The notes under the pieces: model-generated
What the model saw: the letters and a program-made list of their open reading frames with translations, nothing else
Told to the model about the DNA's origin: nothing
Databases searched by the model: none
Position numbers and translations under genes: made by a program
NCBI GenBank assembly: GCA_029215795.1
Contig: JARDYH010000007.1
Span: 99,401,263 to 99,465,262 of the forward strand
DNA from: Anniella stebbinsi
Lineage: Eukaryota > Chordata > Lepidosauria > Squamata > Anniellidae
Direction of reading: 5' to 3'
DNA length: 64,000 nucleotides
Part shown: positions 1-11,100 of the stretch, in pieces
Layout: every line of letters begins with the position of its first letter
Position numbering within the stretch: position 1 is the first letter of the stretch

Positions 1-555
1 TCATAATGCTTGGTAAAGGTTTGGTAAAAGTGTGAACTGACACCCAAGGACCAGCCTAAATCTCCAAGATGGGAAAATCCCCCTTGAATGTCGCCAAAGT
101 GCCTATTCCTCTGAGAGTGAGCCACTTTTCCCAGGGGGCTACTTTCCCAAAGCAGAGGCATGTATTCTTTGAGCCACATATAAATGGTGGATTTAGAAAC
201 TCTGCCCTACAACATCTTGGGCTGAAAGAAAACAAAGACAAACCGTGAAGTCCAATGCTCAGCAGTCTGATCTAAATAAAAACAAAGTGTCCTATGAATG
301 TCTAAGCTATGCCAACTCCGTTTCTTTGTGTGGACAGGCTTGAAACAGAAGGAAGGCAAAAAATATATAATACTGGAGACCTATGGAAAAAGTGACTGTA
401 TTTTGGGGCACACCTTATCATTGTGGAAGGGCACAAAGATCAGCTTCCAGACAGTCAGGTGGAAGAGACCGGGCCTGGGCAGTAAACAGGCTCATGAAAC
501 GAGAGATCTGGTCTGTTGGGTACTCTCTGGTAGCCTTGTACTGACACATTGAGAA
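1..555. other. intron sequence, no feature recognised
   Basis: This is part of the SIDT1 intron downstream of exon 4893-5029. I see no exon-like block, TIR or known LINE motif here. Confidence 0.5.
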
Positions 556-559
556 GCTC

Positions 560-2380
560 TGGAAACAATGGTCAGCGGGGCCAATAAGGAGCAATGAGGA
601 GTACCTCCCCCTGTATTTTCCTAATTCTCCGAATCCTCTTTGCGAGCAGAGGGACAGGTGGAATGAATGGAGGGTCCCCTACAGGCCAGTGCTCCACAGG
701 AATCTGGACATGCACTTTTGACCAGCATGTTTTTTCTTTTGGCAAACAGATCCAGTATTGGACACCCAAACTTTGCTGCGATGTCCGAGAATGACTGAAT
801 GCCCACTCAGGCTCCCGGTGGGACGAGCAGCTCAGCCAATCCACAGTAACACTAGAACCCTTCAACAGATGCTCCACCTTGAGCAACTGAGCAAATCTCA
901 GACAACATCAAGAGTTTCATGGCCAAGTTGTGGAAGGAGACCGATCTCATGCCCCCTCAGTGATTCATGTACATCTTCAAAGACATAATGTCTGTACAAA
1001 TCAGCACATTTGCTCTGTGGACTTGGGAGCTGAATGCAGGGAGAGCCTCAACAGCCAGTTTATGCTCCTGGTCTTCTCTGATGCTGACCATGTGCCTTGA
1101 GCTATAGTATCCTCCAAGTCTGCCCCTCAAACAAAGAGGCTTGTTATGACAATCGTGAGGGTTCCTTTAGGGAGACTCCCTGAAGCAGTCTTGCTGGTTC
1201 TATCAACCTTGAGCTTGTTCCTCAGCTTGGGCGGGATATTCACTTTCATCTTCATCAGCTGGGCAATCAAATGCTGTAAAGAAAGAAGGTATTGGAGAGG
1301 CCTTGTGTGGAAGTGAGTCCAAGGAACCAGGTCTTGGCAGAAACTATCACTGCCCACAAGCTGGCTGAGTTGCATGAGGTCAACCTGTTGAGAAGAAACT
1401 ACCACTGAGGTCAGATATTGAACCTTGCAATACCTTCCTTCTATGAGTGCCATTTTGAACTCCAGTGTCCAGAATCGCCCCCAGGTAAAATAGACGCTGG
1501 GTGGGAAGGAGGGTACCCTTTTTATAATTGATTATGAATCAGTGTTGCCTGGAAGTCCTGAATAAGTTCCTAAATTGAGGCTCAGCAGGGAAGTGATTCT
1601 ATAGCTTTGATTGCTATCAGATGTTCTATTTCTTCCAAGAATTTCTGATGTTTCTACAGGTTCTTTGATCATTGTGAGGCAACAAATTTCTCCATGGATC
1701 TTACTGCAAATTCTAGTGTGTAATCCCTGGAGATGGTCCCCTGCTCCCACACGTCCAAACTGGTCTGCTTCCAGATGTTCATGAAGGAAAAGAGCCGCTC
1801 CCTGATCTGGAAAACTTGGCCTCCTCGAAGGGAGAATTGTCAAGATGTGCCTATGAGATTTGGTCAATGTCCCAGATATGTCTGTGGGCCAGGGTGTTTA
1901 GGGCCAAGGCCCTGGCATTCAACTGTATTGCATCCAGGGCAGAGTTCACGAGTAACACTGTCTTCTTTGGCCCATTCTTAATGGCCTTGGGAGTAGATTC
2001 TGCCTCTGCCAGCTCATGTGCCAAGAGATGATAGTGCTAGAAAAAAATGAATTAGTTGCTGATGCCCAAATGGTTGCAGCTATGGCCCCAAATCCCTTGC
2101 AGAGGGCAGACTCCACTTACTTGTCACATGGATCCTTAGATTCACGCTCCTGCTCTGAATGTATGAATGCTGTGGATGCAAGATCCACCACTGGAACCTG
2201 TAGCAAATCCATGGCCTTGGTAGCAAATCCATGGCCTTGGACATATAGCTTGTTGGCCAATTTATGCATTTTGTCGTTCATAGATTGGTCCATTCTGACT
2301 TCCAGATCTTATCGAAAAATTCACGGGAGAAAAGTCTGCTCCTCTGAGAGTTCTCCCCCCTCCCTGAATCAGAGAGCATA
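560..2380 (-). mobile_element. DIRS-like tyrosine-recombinase retrotransposon, broken and internally deleted
   Basis: On the minus strand, 1127-1453 encodes LSQLVGS, then DLVPWTHFHTRPLQYLLSL, the C-terminal reverse transcriptase pattern of DIRS elements. Positions 572-886 encode the RNase H end, with FSDIAAKFGCPILDLFA and, in another frame, RIRRIRKIQGEVLLIAPYWP. Upstream, about 1780-2030 reads LVNSALDAIQLNARALALN and HIWDID with an LPFE-like motif (SPFEEAKF), resembling DIRS gag. Frames shift repeatedly. Gag abuts the RT end, so most of the RT and probably the recombinase are missing. Family assignment rests on motif memory only. Confidence 0.6.
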
Positions 2381-2514
2381 GAAGGTCCAAGCAAGTGACT
2401 TTTTACTAGGGATGTAGGAGTATTTCATTTTTGCTCAGAAAGCATGCCCCGTTTGAAACTCCAAATCAAACATGTCTGTAAATTGCCAAACAAGATTCCT
2501 GATTCCCCATTTTA

Positions 2515-2617
2515 TTTGCGCAAATTTCCTCATTTGTTGCCCATTTCCTCTATAGACTATATCAGTCCTGCTTTAGTCTATGGAGGAAAGTTGCTCAAAT
2601 TAGGAAATTTCCGCAAA
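2515..2617. repeat. imperfect hairpin, ~45-bp arms
   Basis: The left arm 2515-2559 and right arm 2574-2617 are imperfect reverse complements, both containing TTTGCG/CGCAAA-type ends and a TAGACTA core, with a 14-bp loop. Weaker pairing extends outward for 20 bp or more. It could be the core of a small foldback element. The rest of 2380-3640 shows nothing recognisable. Confidence 0.6.
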
Positions 2618-3664
2618 TTAATGGAAATCTGCACAAATCTCCTGTTCGATCGCTACTCCATTCGCGCAAGATTCCCATTCGTACAGAATGAACAGCGATC
2701 GCAAAGGGGAACCGGGCATGAGACGAATGACAAGACCGTGTTTAGAAAATCCTGGCAATCTGAACCATTGCTCATTTGCCCACCTCTACTTTTTATGCTT
2801 GGCCACAGAGCTTTCCCTTGAGGAGGGGTTCTGAGGTCGTTTACTCCCTTTATCTGGGCTGGAGGCCCTAATGAGTGAGCTCTAGAGACTTGCTGCTGGG
2901 GTGGGTGCGAGGGATTAGACAAAATGGAGGACTCCCTGAGTGCGGAGGGCACGAGGAGCCAGATCTGGCTCTCTTCCTCTTGCTATGTTTAAGCTTCCTA
3001 GTACATCCCCTCTTTTTCTGCTTGCTTTTATTCTCTTATGGGAAGAGAAGGATTGGGACCTAGAGCTAAAACACAGGCCCCCCACTGTTTGAGTGGCTCC
3101 ATTAACCTCTTGAGAAACCAGGCCCTGGACCAAAGCAGCGATGTTGGAAAGGGCCCTCTCACCAGAAAGGTCAGGAACCGATATGGGGTGGAGAAGGACT
3201 ATTCACTTTGCTGTGAAGGAGGCTTCCTGAGAGCTGGATTCAGGCATTTCCCTGCTTTCAGAAGCCTCAGTGCATTTTCCTGCCAATGTGCCAAGGCAGG
3301 AAGGCATTATCTGGAAGACACACACTTTCCCTGCCCTATGAAGGAAGCACCAGGATTGCGCAATGGGCCTTCTCACTTGCTCTGGCTGTAAAGGGCCAAG
3401 TGAAGCTGGCAATGCATTGGTTGCTTCTTTCAGGTGTTGTCTGAGTCTCGACCAAGGGGTTCACCCGCACCAGGAAGTGCTAGCCAAGGGTGTAATGCAC
3501 AGAAGGCAAAACTGGCTCCAAGTCCAACTGCTGGCCAGCCCCCTAAAATCAGCCAGCCTGTGAGTATGTGTGTGCGGTGGTGTCAGTCCATTTCTCAGAT
3601 CTGATGTGGTTCCCCCATCCTAACATAGATGGTGCTACATATATACATAATCCAAACTCGTGTT

Positions 3665-3838
3665 TGTAGCAGAGCCGGTGAATGCTAGGGTAGGATGTAT
3701 TTGTTTTTATCTGTTTTAATGGGTTCTCTATTTTATGATTTTTATATTTATATTTATTGTTGTTCCATGCCTCGATCTAGATGGAGAGGTGGGTTAGAAA
3801 TAAAATAAATATATAAATAATAAATAAATAATACTCCC
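3665..3838 (+). mobile_element. L2-type LINE 3' end with AAT-rich tail
   Basis: The motif CTCGATCTAGATGGAGAGGT followed by GGGTTAGAAATAAAATAAA and an ATAA-rich tail is the 3' end common to L2-like elements here (compare 21160-21200, 32376-32441 and antisense 44266-44305). Only the 3' ~170 bp is present. Confidence 0.55.
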
Positions 3839-3842
3839 TGCT

Positions 3843-4710
3843 CAATGCAGGAATCCCCCTTAAAGCATACCTGACAGATGGTTGTCCAGCTGCCTCTTGA
3901 AGGCCTCTAGTGTGGGAGAGCCCACGACCTCCCTAGGTAATTTGTTCCATTGTCGTATTGCTCTAACAGTCAGGAAGTTTTTCCTGACATCCACCTGGGA
4001 TTTGGCTTCCTATAACTTGTGCCTGTTATTCCGAGTCCTGCACTCTGGGATGATCGAGAAGAGATCCTGGCCCTCCTCTGTGTGACAACCTTTCAAGTAT
4101 TTGAAGAGTGCTAATGTCTCCCCTCAGTCTTCTCTTGTCCAGGCTAAACATGCCCAGTTCTTTCAGACTCTCATAGGGCTTTGTTTCCAGACCCCTGATC
4201 ATCCTTGTTGCCCTCCTCTGAACACACTCCAGATTGTCTGCATCCTTCTTGAAGTGTGGTGCCCGGAACTGGATGCAATACTCAAGATGGGGCCAAACCA
4301 ATGCCAAATAGAGGGGAACCAGTACCTCACGTGATTTGGAAGCTATACTTCTATTAATGCAGCCCAAAATAGCATTTACTTTTTTGCAGCCACATCACAC
4401 TGTTGGCTCATAGTCAGCTTGTGATCTACAACAATTCCAAGATCCTTCTCGCTTGTCGTATAGCTGAGCCAAGTATCCCCCATCTTGTAACAGTGCATTT
4501 GGTTTCTTTTTCCTAGGTGTAGAACTTGGCATTTATCCCTATTAAATTTCATTCTGTTGTTTTCAGCCCAGCGCTCCAGTCTATCAAGATCACTTTGGAG
4601 TTTGTTTCTGTCTTCCAGGGTATTAGCGATCCCACCCAATTTTGTGTCCTCTGCAAATTTGATAAGCATTCCCTGCACCTCCTTGTCCAAATCATTAAAT
4701 AAAAATAAAA
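3843..4710 (-). mobile_element. CR1 LINE, 5'-truncated, antisense to the window
   Basis: The minus strand encodes the C-terminal part of CR1 reverse transcriptase: KLQSDLDRLERWAENNRMKF then NRDKCQVLHLGKRN (4376-4762), and [25 protein letters not shown] (4026-4367), followed by the CR1 3' UTR down to 3843. Both reading frames are long, so it is a fairly young copy. It ends about 180 bp from the splice donor of SIDT1 exon 4893-5029 and lies on the same strand as the gene. Confidence 0.9.
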
Positions 4711-4892
4711 AAGACAGCCGCTGTGTGGCCCTGGCAGCTGCAGAACGTAAGTCTAAATGCAAAAGATGTCACAAGCAACTTGTTACAGATGCTATACCCT
4801 ATTTCCCCTTGACTCCATTCTCTGCACTTCCTCCCAATGGTTGCTCAGTCAGTCCCTCTGTGAATAACAGAATGTGGAAGACACAGCCCTAC

Positions 4893-5029
4893 CACTCCAA
4901 GGACAGCGAGGCAAATGACCACTGCAAAGGATGCGTAGGCAGAGTAGGCACTAGCGTTGATGTCCGGGTGGCGAGTCTGGTACAGCTTTAGCATGCACAG
5001 CCCTGCAATCATGTACATGAAGGACGTGT
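4893..5029 (-). CDS. SIDT1: SIDT1 exon: [20 protein letters not shown]
   Basis: This 137-bp exon (phase 1 to 0) encodes (D)[37 protein letters not shown] and ICLAVLGV. It forms the next span and the conserved [13 protein letters not shown] turn. Its first codon, the CREST Asp (motif 2), is split G|AC across the intron. The acceptor is TGACAG and the donor GTAGGG. The next exon expected (FGKNDVWFW-like) was not found down to position 1. Confidence 0.97.
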
Positions 5030-8000
5030 CTGTCAAAGGAAGAGAAAAGACAACAGTGGCGTTACTGGCAACAATTATTCTGGGGGAGAAAGCCTCTCTT
5101 CATACCAGAGGGCACTGCTACTGCCCCAGAGTGTCTCATAAGCATCACAAAGAGGCTGCTGTTGTTGCAGATTAAGAGCACCACAATGGGGACAGAGTAT
5201 GACACTGAACAAATCTGAAAAATTGGGCTTTAATTAACTTTTTTTAAAAAAACAAAAACAGCAGAGTTCTGGGCCCTCCGGCTGTGGCAAAAACCTTGAA
5301 ACTTGTGCCTGAAGATGTGTCTCTACTTCATTGCCCCTGAATAGCCAAAGCAACACACGGATAGCACTTCTCCTGGTCCACTGCACTGGCGGCTGCTGCT
5401 GCTGCTTTAGGGGAAATGCTGAATGCTGTATGACAGAATAGACCATGCCCAGACTGAGAGAATTGATCTCAGCTGTCAGAATAAGATCTAGAGCCACATA
5501 AACATAATTAGAGGCTGACAAAGAATCATAGAATCACAGTAGAGTTGGAAGGGGCCTACAAGGCCATCGAGCCCAACCCCCTGCTCAATGCAGGAATCCA
5601 CCTTAAAGCATCCCTGACAGATGGTTGTCCATGTGGGAGAGCCTAACAGTCAGGAAGTTTTTCCTGATGTCCAGCCGGAATCTGGCTTCCTGTAACTTGA
5701 GCCCATTATTCCGTGTCCTGCACTCTGGGTTGATCGAGAAGAGATCCTGGACCTCCTCTGTGTGACAACCTTTCAAGTATTTGAAGAGTGCTATCATGTC
5801 TCCCCTCAAACTTCTCTTCTCCAGGCTAAATATGCCCAGTTCTTTCAATCAAGAAGAAACTGTCATTAACATTAACAAGTTGCACTATGTCTAAGAGACT
5901 GGGAGGCAACTCTCCAAAGTCACATTTACAGTTCCCTGTCCTCAGATCCCACTAAACAGTATCAGTAGGAATTTAAAAACCAGGAGAATGGATTTCCTGC
6001 AGATATGCAGGAACTAATCGGCACAGACTTAGGACTCATCTAAATGAGTGATTATTGCACACTCACGATTGGCCACTCACAGAAATTTTCAGGTTGACTT
6101 CATAACATGAACAACCAGGACATCTCCTGCAAAATCCTCTAGAAATCCCGGAATACAAAGAATCACTTTTAAAGTGGTAATAGCTGAGAAGCAGCAGGAA
6201 CTTCTGCCACTAGATGGCGCTGCCTCAATAGAACTTAATGAAACTGAAAGAGGGGAGTATTAAATTCAACCCCATTGTCACCCTTCTCCTCCGGTGTAAT
6301 GCAGCTCATAAGAACTAGGGCTGTGCACGGACCCCCTGATCCTGATCCGAATCCGGATCTGTTAGATCCGGATTGGCCCAATCCGAATCGGTATGACCCA
6401 GCCCACTTCAATCCGGGGCCCGATCCGGATTTCCGGATTGAGATCCGGAGATCCTCCTTTTCCCCACAGACTTGCAAGTCTATGGGGAAAAGGACTCACC
6501 GCCCTCCCCCCACTCTCCCTGCTTACCTGCTGCCATCCACTGCCGTCCGCTGTACTGAGAAGCAGGCCGAGGCCTGATTCTCAGTAGAGTGGACGGCCGC
6601 AGACAGCCGCAGACAAGCAAGGAAAGTGGGGGGAGGGCAGTGAGTCCAATGGACTTAACGCCGGCTTGGTGTCCCTGGGTGCTGGCAACACAGCCGGCAC
6701 CCAGGGACCTGGAAGAGCAATGTGCCCCGGATCTCCGGATCGGTCCGGACTGATTGTATCCTGATCTGGACCTCCCCCGATCTGGTTTGGATCCGGAACC
6801 AGGAGGGCCAGATCACCCTGATTCGATCCAGATCTGTGCACAGCCCTAATAAGAATCAGGAAGCAGAAAAGCCCTGGGTAAACAACGCAATTTCCTTTAA
6901 TGTAGAGAAATTTGTACTTTGAGGAAGCTCAATCAGTATTAATCTGAAATATACAAACCAGGCAACACCAAGCAACTCATCATTTGGGGCATTGGCACAG
7001 AAGAGGGCTCTGGTTATATCAATTCCAGCCTCATGCCCTATGCCACCAGCACTCCAAATTATTTATTATTTATGGGACTTTTATTACTTTCCTGCGTTCC
7101 TGAGGAAATGACAATCCATTGACCATTTCCTAAATAATGCTACCTGGCAACCATGGATATTGATATACTATATACTAATTTCCTGGACAAAGACAGACTA
7201 GAAAGCATCAGTAACAGGAGAGGTGGCCCATTACGGCAAATGGGATACGGCCCCACCCCGCTCTAGCTGCCCCAGCCTCCTCCTGCCTGCTTCCTTATTT
7301 ACACCTGTCCAGGGGGCAGCAGGCGATCCATGTTCTCCTTAGTCAGCCTCAATTTCATCTTGTTTTTGTGGCACTTAGAAGGAAGCCTTTGTCTTAATGG
7401 GAAGGATCTACGAGGGCTGTGATAATCTTGTTGTTGTTTTTAAGAGATAAAGAAGTGTTAGATGATTCTGGCAACTAGCATAAGCTATGCAAAATTGAGA
7501 GAATCGAACTCTGTGATATAGCAACATTAAGTACATTAACTTGAGCCCTAAGAGTGCAAAATGGGGTTCACAATATCAAACTTCTTGCATCTGAGTGCTA
7601 TTCATTAATATTCTATTGGAATGCAAGACAGCACATGATAATTGGCAACCCTTTATCACAGTTTTCTGTTTGCTACTCGAATATAGTTTATATTACCTTT
7701 GAGTTTGTTTTGTGGCTTTTGTTTTCTTTGAGTCTTAGTGTACTGAAATAGTTGACTGCTTTTTAATTTATTTTTAAATCCCTTCTTTTCTGTTTCACTA
7801 TCTTTTGTATGTATCTTTCTGTTGTTGCCACATCAAAGCAGAATGTGTTTGTATTTGTGTTCCTAGAGGGGCATGCGCGTGGAGGACATAACTAGACATT
7901 CCAAGAGATACATGGTCCTCACTGAAAGCAACAGCACATCTTTTTCTCCCTTATTCCTTCATAATGTTTAGCAAGTAAAGCACATGGGACGACATCATTG

Positions 8001-8111
8001 TGCTTCATGTTTCTCTGCACCCACAAGCAGCTACCAATGAAGTGGAGAGGCTGTGAGGAAACAAAGCATTATCTTGTCACATCTCATGTTTTACTTATGA
8101 ATGCTATAGGG

Positions 8112-8147
<36 letters not shown>

Positions 8148-11100
8148 TGAAGGTGCTGCTGCCTCTTGTAACATCTAGGTCCACACTTCATGCCCGATTA
8201 AAGGATGAAAACTTATCACAGGACAGACAAAGGTGAACATCTCAGCATTTGCAGTCATCAGATGCTTGTGCATCAGACCAGAGAATACTGTGACCACAAG
8301 GAACCATGTTTTTAATGTGCCATTCCTTGATTTCTAGATGGGAGATTAATTTTTCATTACGCTAAGATCATACGAAAACTACGTTTCAGAAAAAGATCAG
8401 CAGATATATTACCGAGTGAACACTCTCATTATTATCATCATCGCCGTCGTCCATAATGGGGAGAGCGATAGCCCCTAGACAGCATCCAACATCAGACCCA
8501 GAAGTCCATATCCCTCCACCCCCTTGCAGCCAGTACGGAGAGGACTACACTGACTGCCTCTATGAGCACAGAGATGCGAGCACGGAGATGAGGGAAAGGA
8601 GGCGCGCCTGTGGTGGGGACAGGGCTGGGGAAGTGGGGACTGGCAGAGCACTGCACCTTCTGCTCTGCTTTGGATGCTCAGAAGCCTTTGAATTCAGAAG
8701 CTTATGAGTATTAAGGGCAGCTACAATAGGATTGTGCCCTTAAAGACCTTGGCCCAAAATTTGTAGCACAATGCTGAATTCATGTCAGTAAATCACATTA
8801 CATATCATAGAGAAAACAAAGGGGGAAATCGAGCTGACTCGTAAAAATATGCATGCACAGCTCTGCATCTTTGCTACAGGGGCCAGTGATAGCGACAGGT
8901 GTGGAAGGGAAAGGGGCAGTAGGGCTAAGTGGTCTCCAAGGGCCTGTTTTGACAGCAGCGTGGCACCACCACGAGGCCTCGAGCTCCTGCATTAGCACCC
9001 CTTCTGGTTATCTCCACAGGAAGGAGCGCCGTCCCACTTTGATTTCCTCCCATGAAAGCCCGGCGCCTGCACTTGGTTCTCAGAGGTCATAGAATCATAG
9101 AATAGTAGAGTTGGAAGGGGCCTATAAGGCCATCGAGTCCAACCCCCTGCTCAATGCAGGAACCCACCGTAAAGCATAGCTGACGCTGCTTCTAATGTGG
9201 GAGAGCCCACCACCTCCCATGGTCACTGGTTCCATTGTCAAATTGCTCTAACAGTCAGGAAGTTTTTCCTGATGTCCAGCTGGAATCTGGCTTCCTGTCA
9301 CTTGAGCCCATTATTCCACGTCCTGCATTCTGGTCCTCTGGACTGCACCCTAGGACGCCGTGTGGGATTGGGTGATATGGAGGGAAGCAGATGATCAGCG
9401 TGTTCTGGGGCGGATGTGGGTGGGTGGCCGGCCTGCTGGCAAGGGGGCATCCAGGAGGATTTGCATCATCTGAGCCTTCATTGTTGCAAACGCCACCAAG
9501 GAAAAGTTTTGTTTGACTTGCTCCACCCCCACCCCCCACCCCCTGCCCCTCTCCCCCAGTTCTTTATTTTGTTTTAACCTTAATTTTTGAGGTTTTTTTT
9601 TAAAAATAGCTATGGCCCGCTGATGTGTGCAGTGGCCCGCACCCTCTCCTGTCCAGACGATGGTGACCAATCAGAAGTCACCATTGGCTGGGGCATGCCC
9701 CTGATGCAGCTCCGGATCAAGGCCATAGATGACAGATGCCATTGTCGCCTCGCTACAAATGGAAAAAGTCTGGGTAAGCAGCCAACTTTTTAAAACTGGA
9801 GCTTTGGGGAAACACCTTGGGAGGAATCTGCAATGGCAGCTGCATCATATAGATGACCTGCTGCCACTGCAGATCCACTCCAGGGCAAACCCCTTGTCAA
9901 GATGTGCCCCAAGAATTAGTAATAAATTGAACACGTAATTCCCAGTATTTCATGAGCCAAAGTCCATGTTAGCATGTGTTAATTCCTCAACTGATTGAGG
10001 AAATTAGGCTCAGCAAACTATGCGATCTTTATTCTGAATAGAAGAAATATGGGTTTTTTTAAAAACAGTAATGAAGTAATGTAATTCCCTAATGGACGAG
10101 ACAAAACACACACACATTTATAAACCCAACCAGACAGATGAGACAAAAAACAAACAAACCACACTTAAAACCCAATTACAGAACAAACAGGGAAAAAGCA
10201 GCAGACTTGCCAAATAAGTTTTCAAAGAAGCATTTTTTCCCAAGCTCCTACAGCACTCAAATTTATGTTATCATACTGCTTGAACATTAAACTTTAACTG
10301 GTTGTCTCAAGGTCTCTAAAACGAGCTATCATTGAAACCAGTTCTCGGTGATCCTGTTCAAAATGTCAATAGACAAAAGCAAGCCCCTTTATCCACCCCC
10401 CCCCCATGCACCTTGGATAAAGGAAGTCCTCTGCTTACCAAACTGAAAATTAGAGTAGTTGGGGCAGACATGGTAACAAGCACTGAGGACACCTTCCATC
10501 ATCAAAGCAATGCCCATAGCATAGAAGAGACCAAAATGCTTAGGGATGCCATATTCCTGAAAGGGAAGAGAAAAGAAGGAAAGGACAAAGAACACATGCA
10601 CAAGCTTCAATAGGGTCTTCCATCATAGGAGGCCACCAAACTGTTACAGACAAATCTCCAGCTGTTTAATTAGAACGGACAAGCAGTGAACCTTTGGCTG
10701 GACACATAGCAATGGTGGCTGCAACTCCAGGGAAAAATGTATAGCGTTTACAATGGCAGCATTAATGAGAAGATGCAACCTAAGTTGTTCTGCAGCTGAA
10801 AACATTCAGCCAGATGCTTCATCGTTCATGCTCTGCAGGGTGAGACCATTCCATTGCCAAACGTAAATAGTTGTATGAACAAGCGATGGTGTAAAGCCTG
10901 AAACTTAACTATCAGTAGGCTTTTTTGGGCACCAATTTAGAGTTCAGGGTCCTTGGAGTAGAGGTAGAGTCAATAGAATTCTTCTAAGATGAAATAAATG
11001 GAGCCTCTATATCCTTAGAAATAGCCATTAAGCCACTGTATTAATACTGCTAGGAGGAAAGCATGGCATTTTTCACAAAGGAGAATATAGCAGCTCTATA

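Noticed and set aside
1..4892. The next SIDT1 exon (FGKNDVWFW-like)
   Set aside because: No matching minus-strand block with splice sites was found; the intron probably continues beyond position 1.
6275..6577. Plus-strand frame rich in Pro-Asp-Pro repeats
   Set aside because: It arises from GATCCG iterations of the hAT MITE and is not a protein gene.
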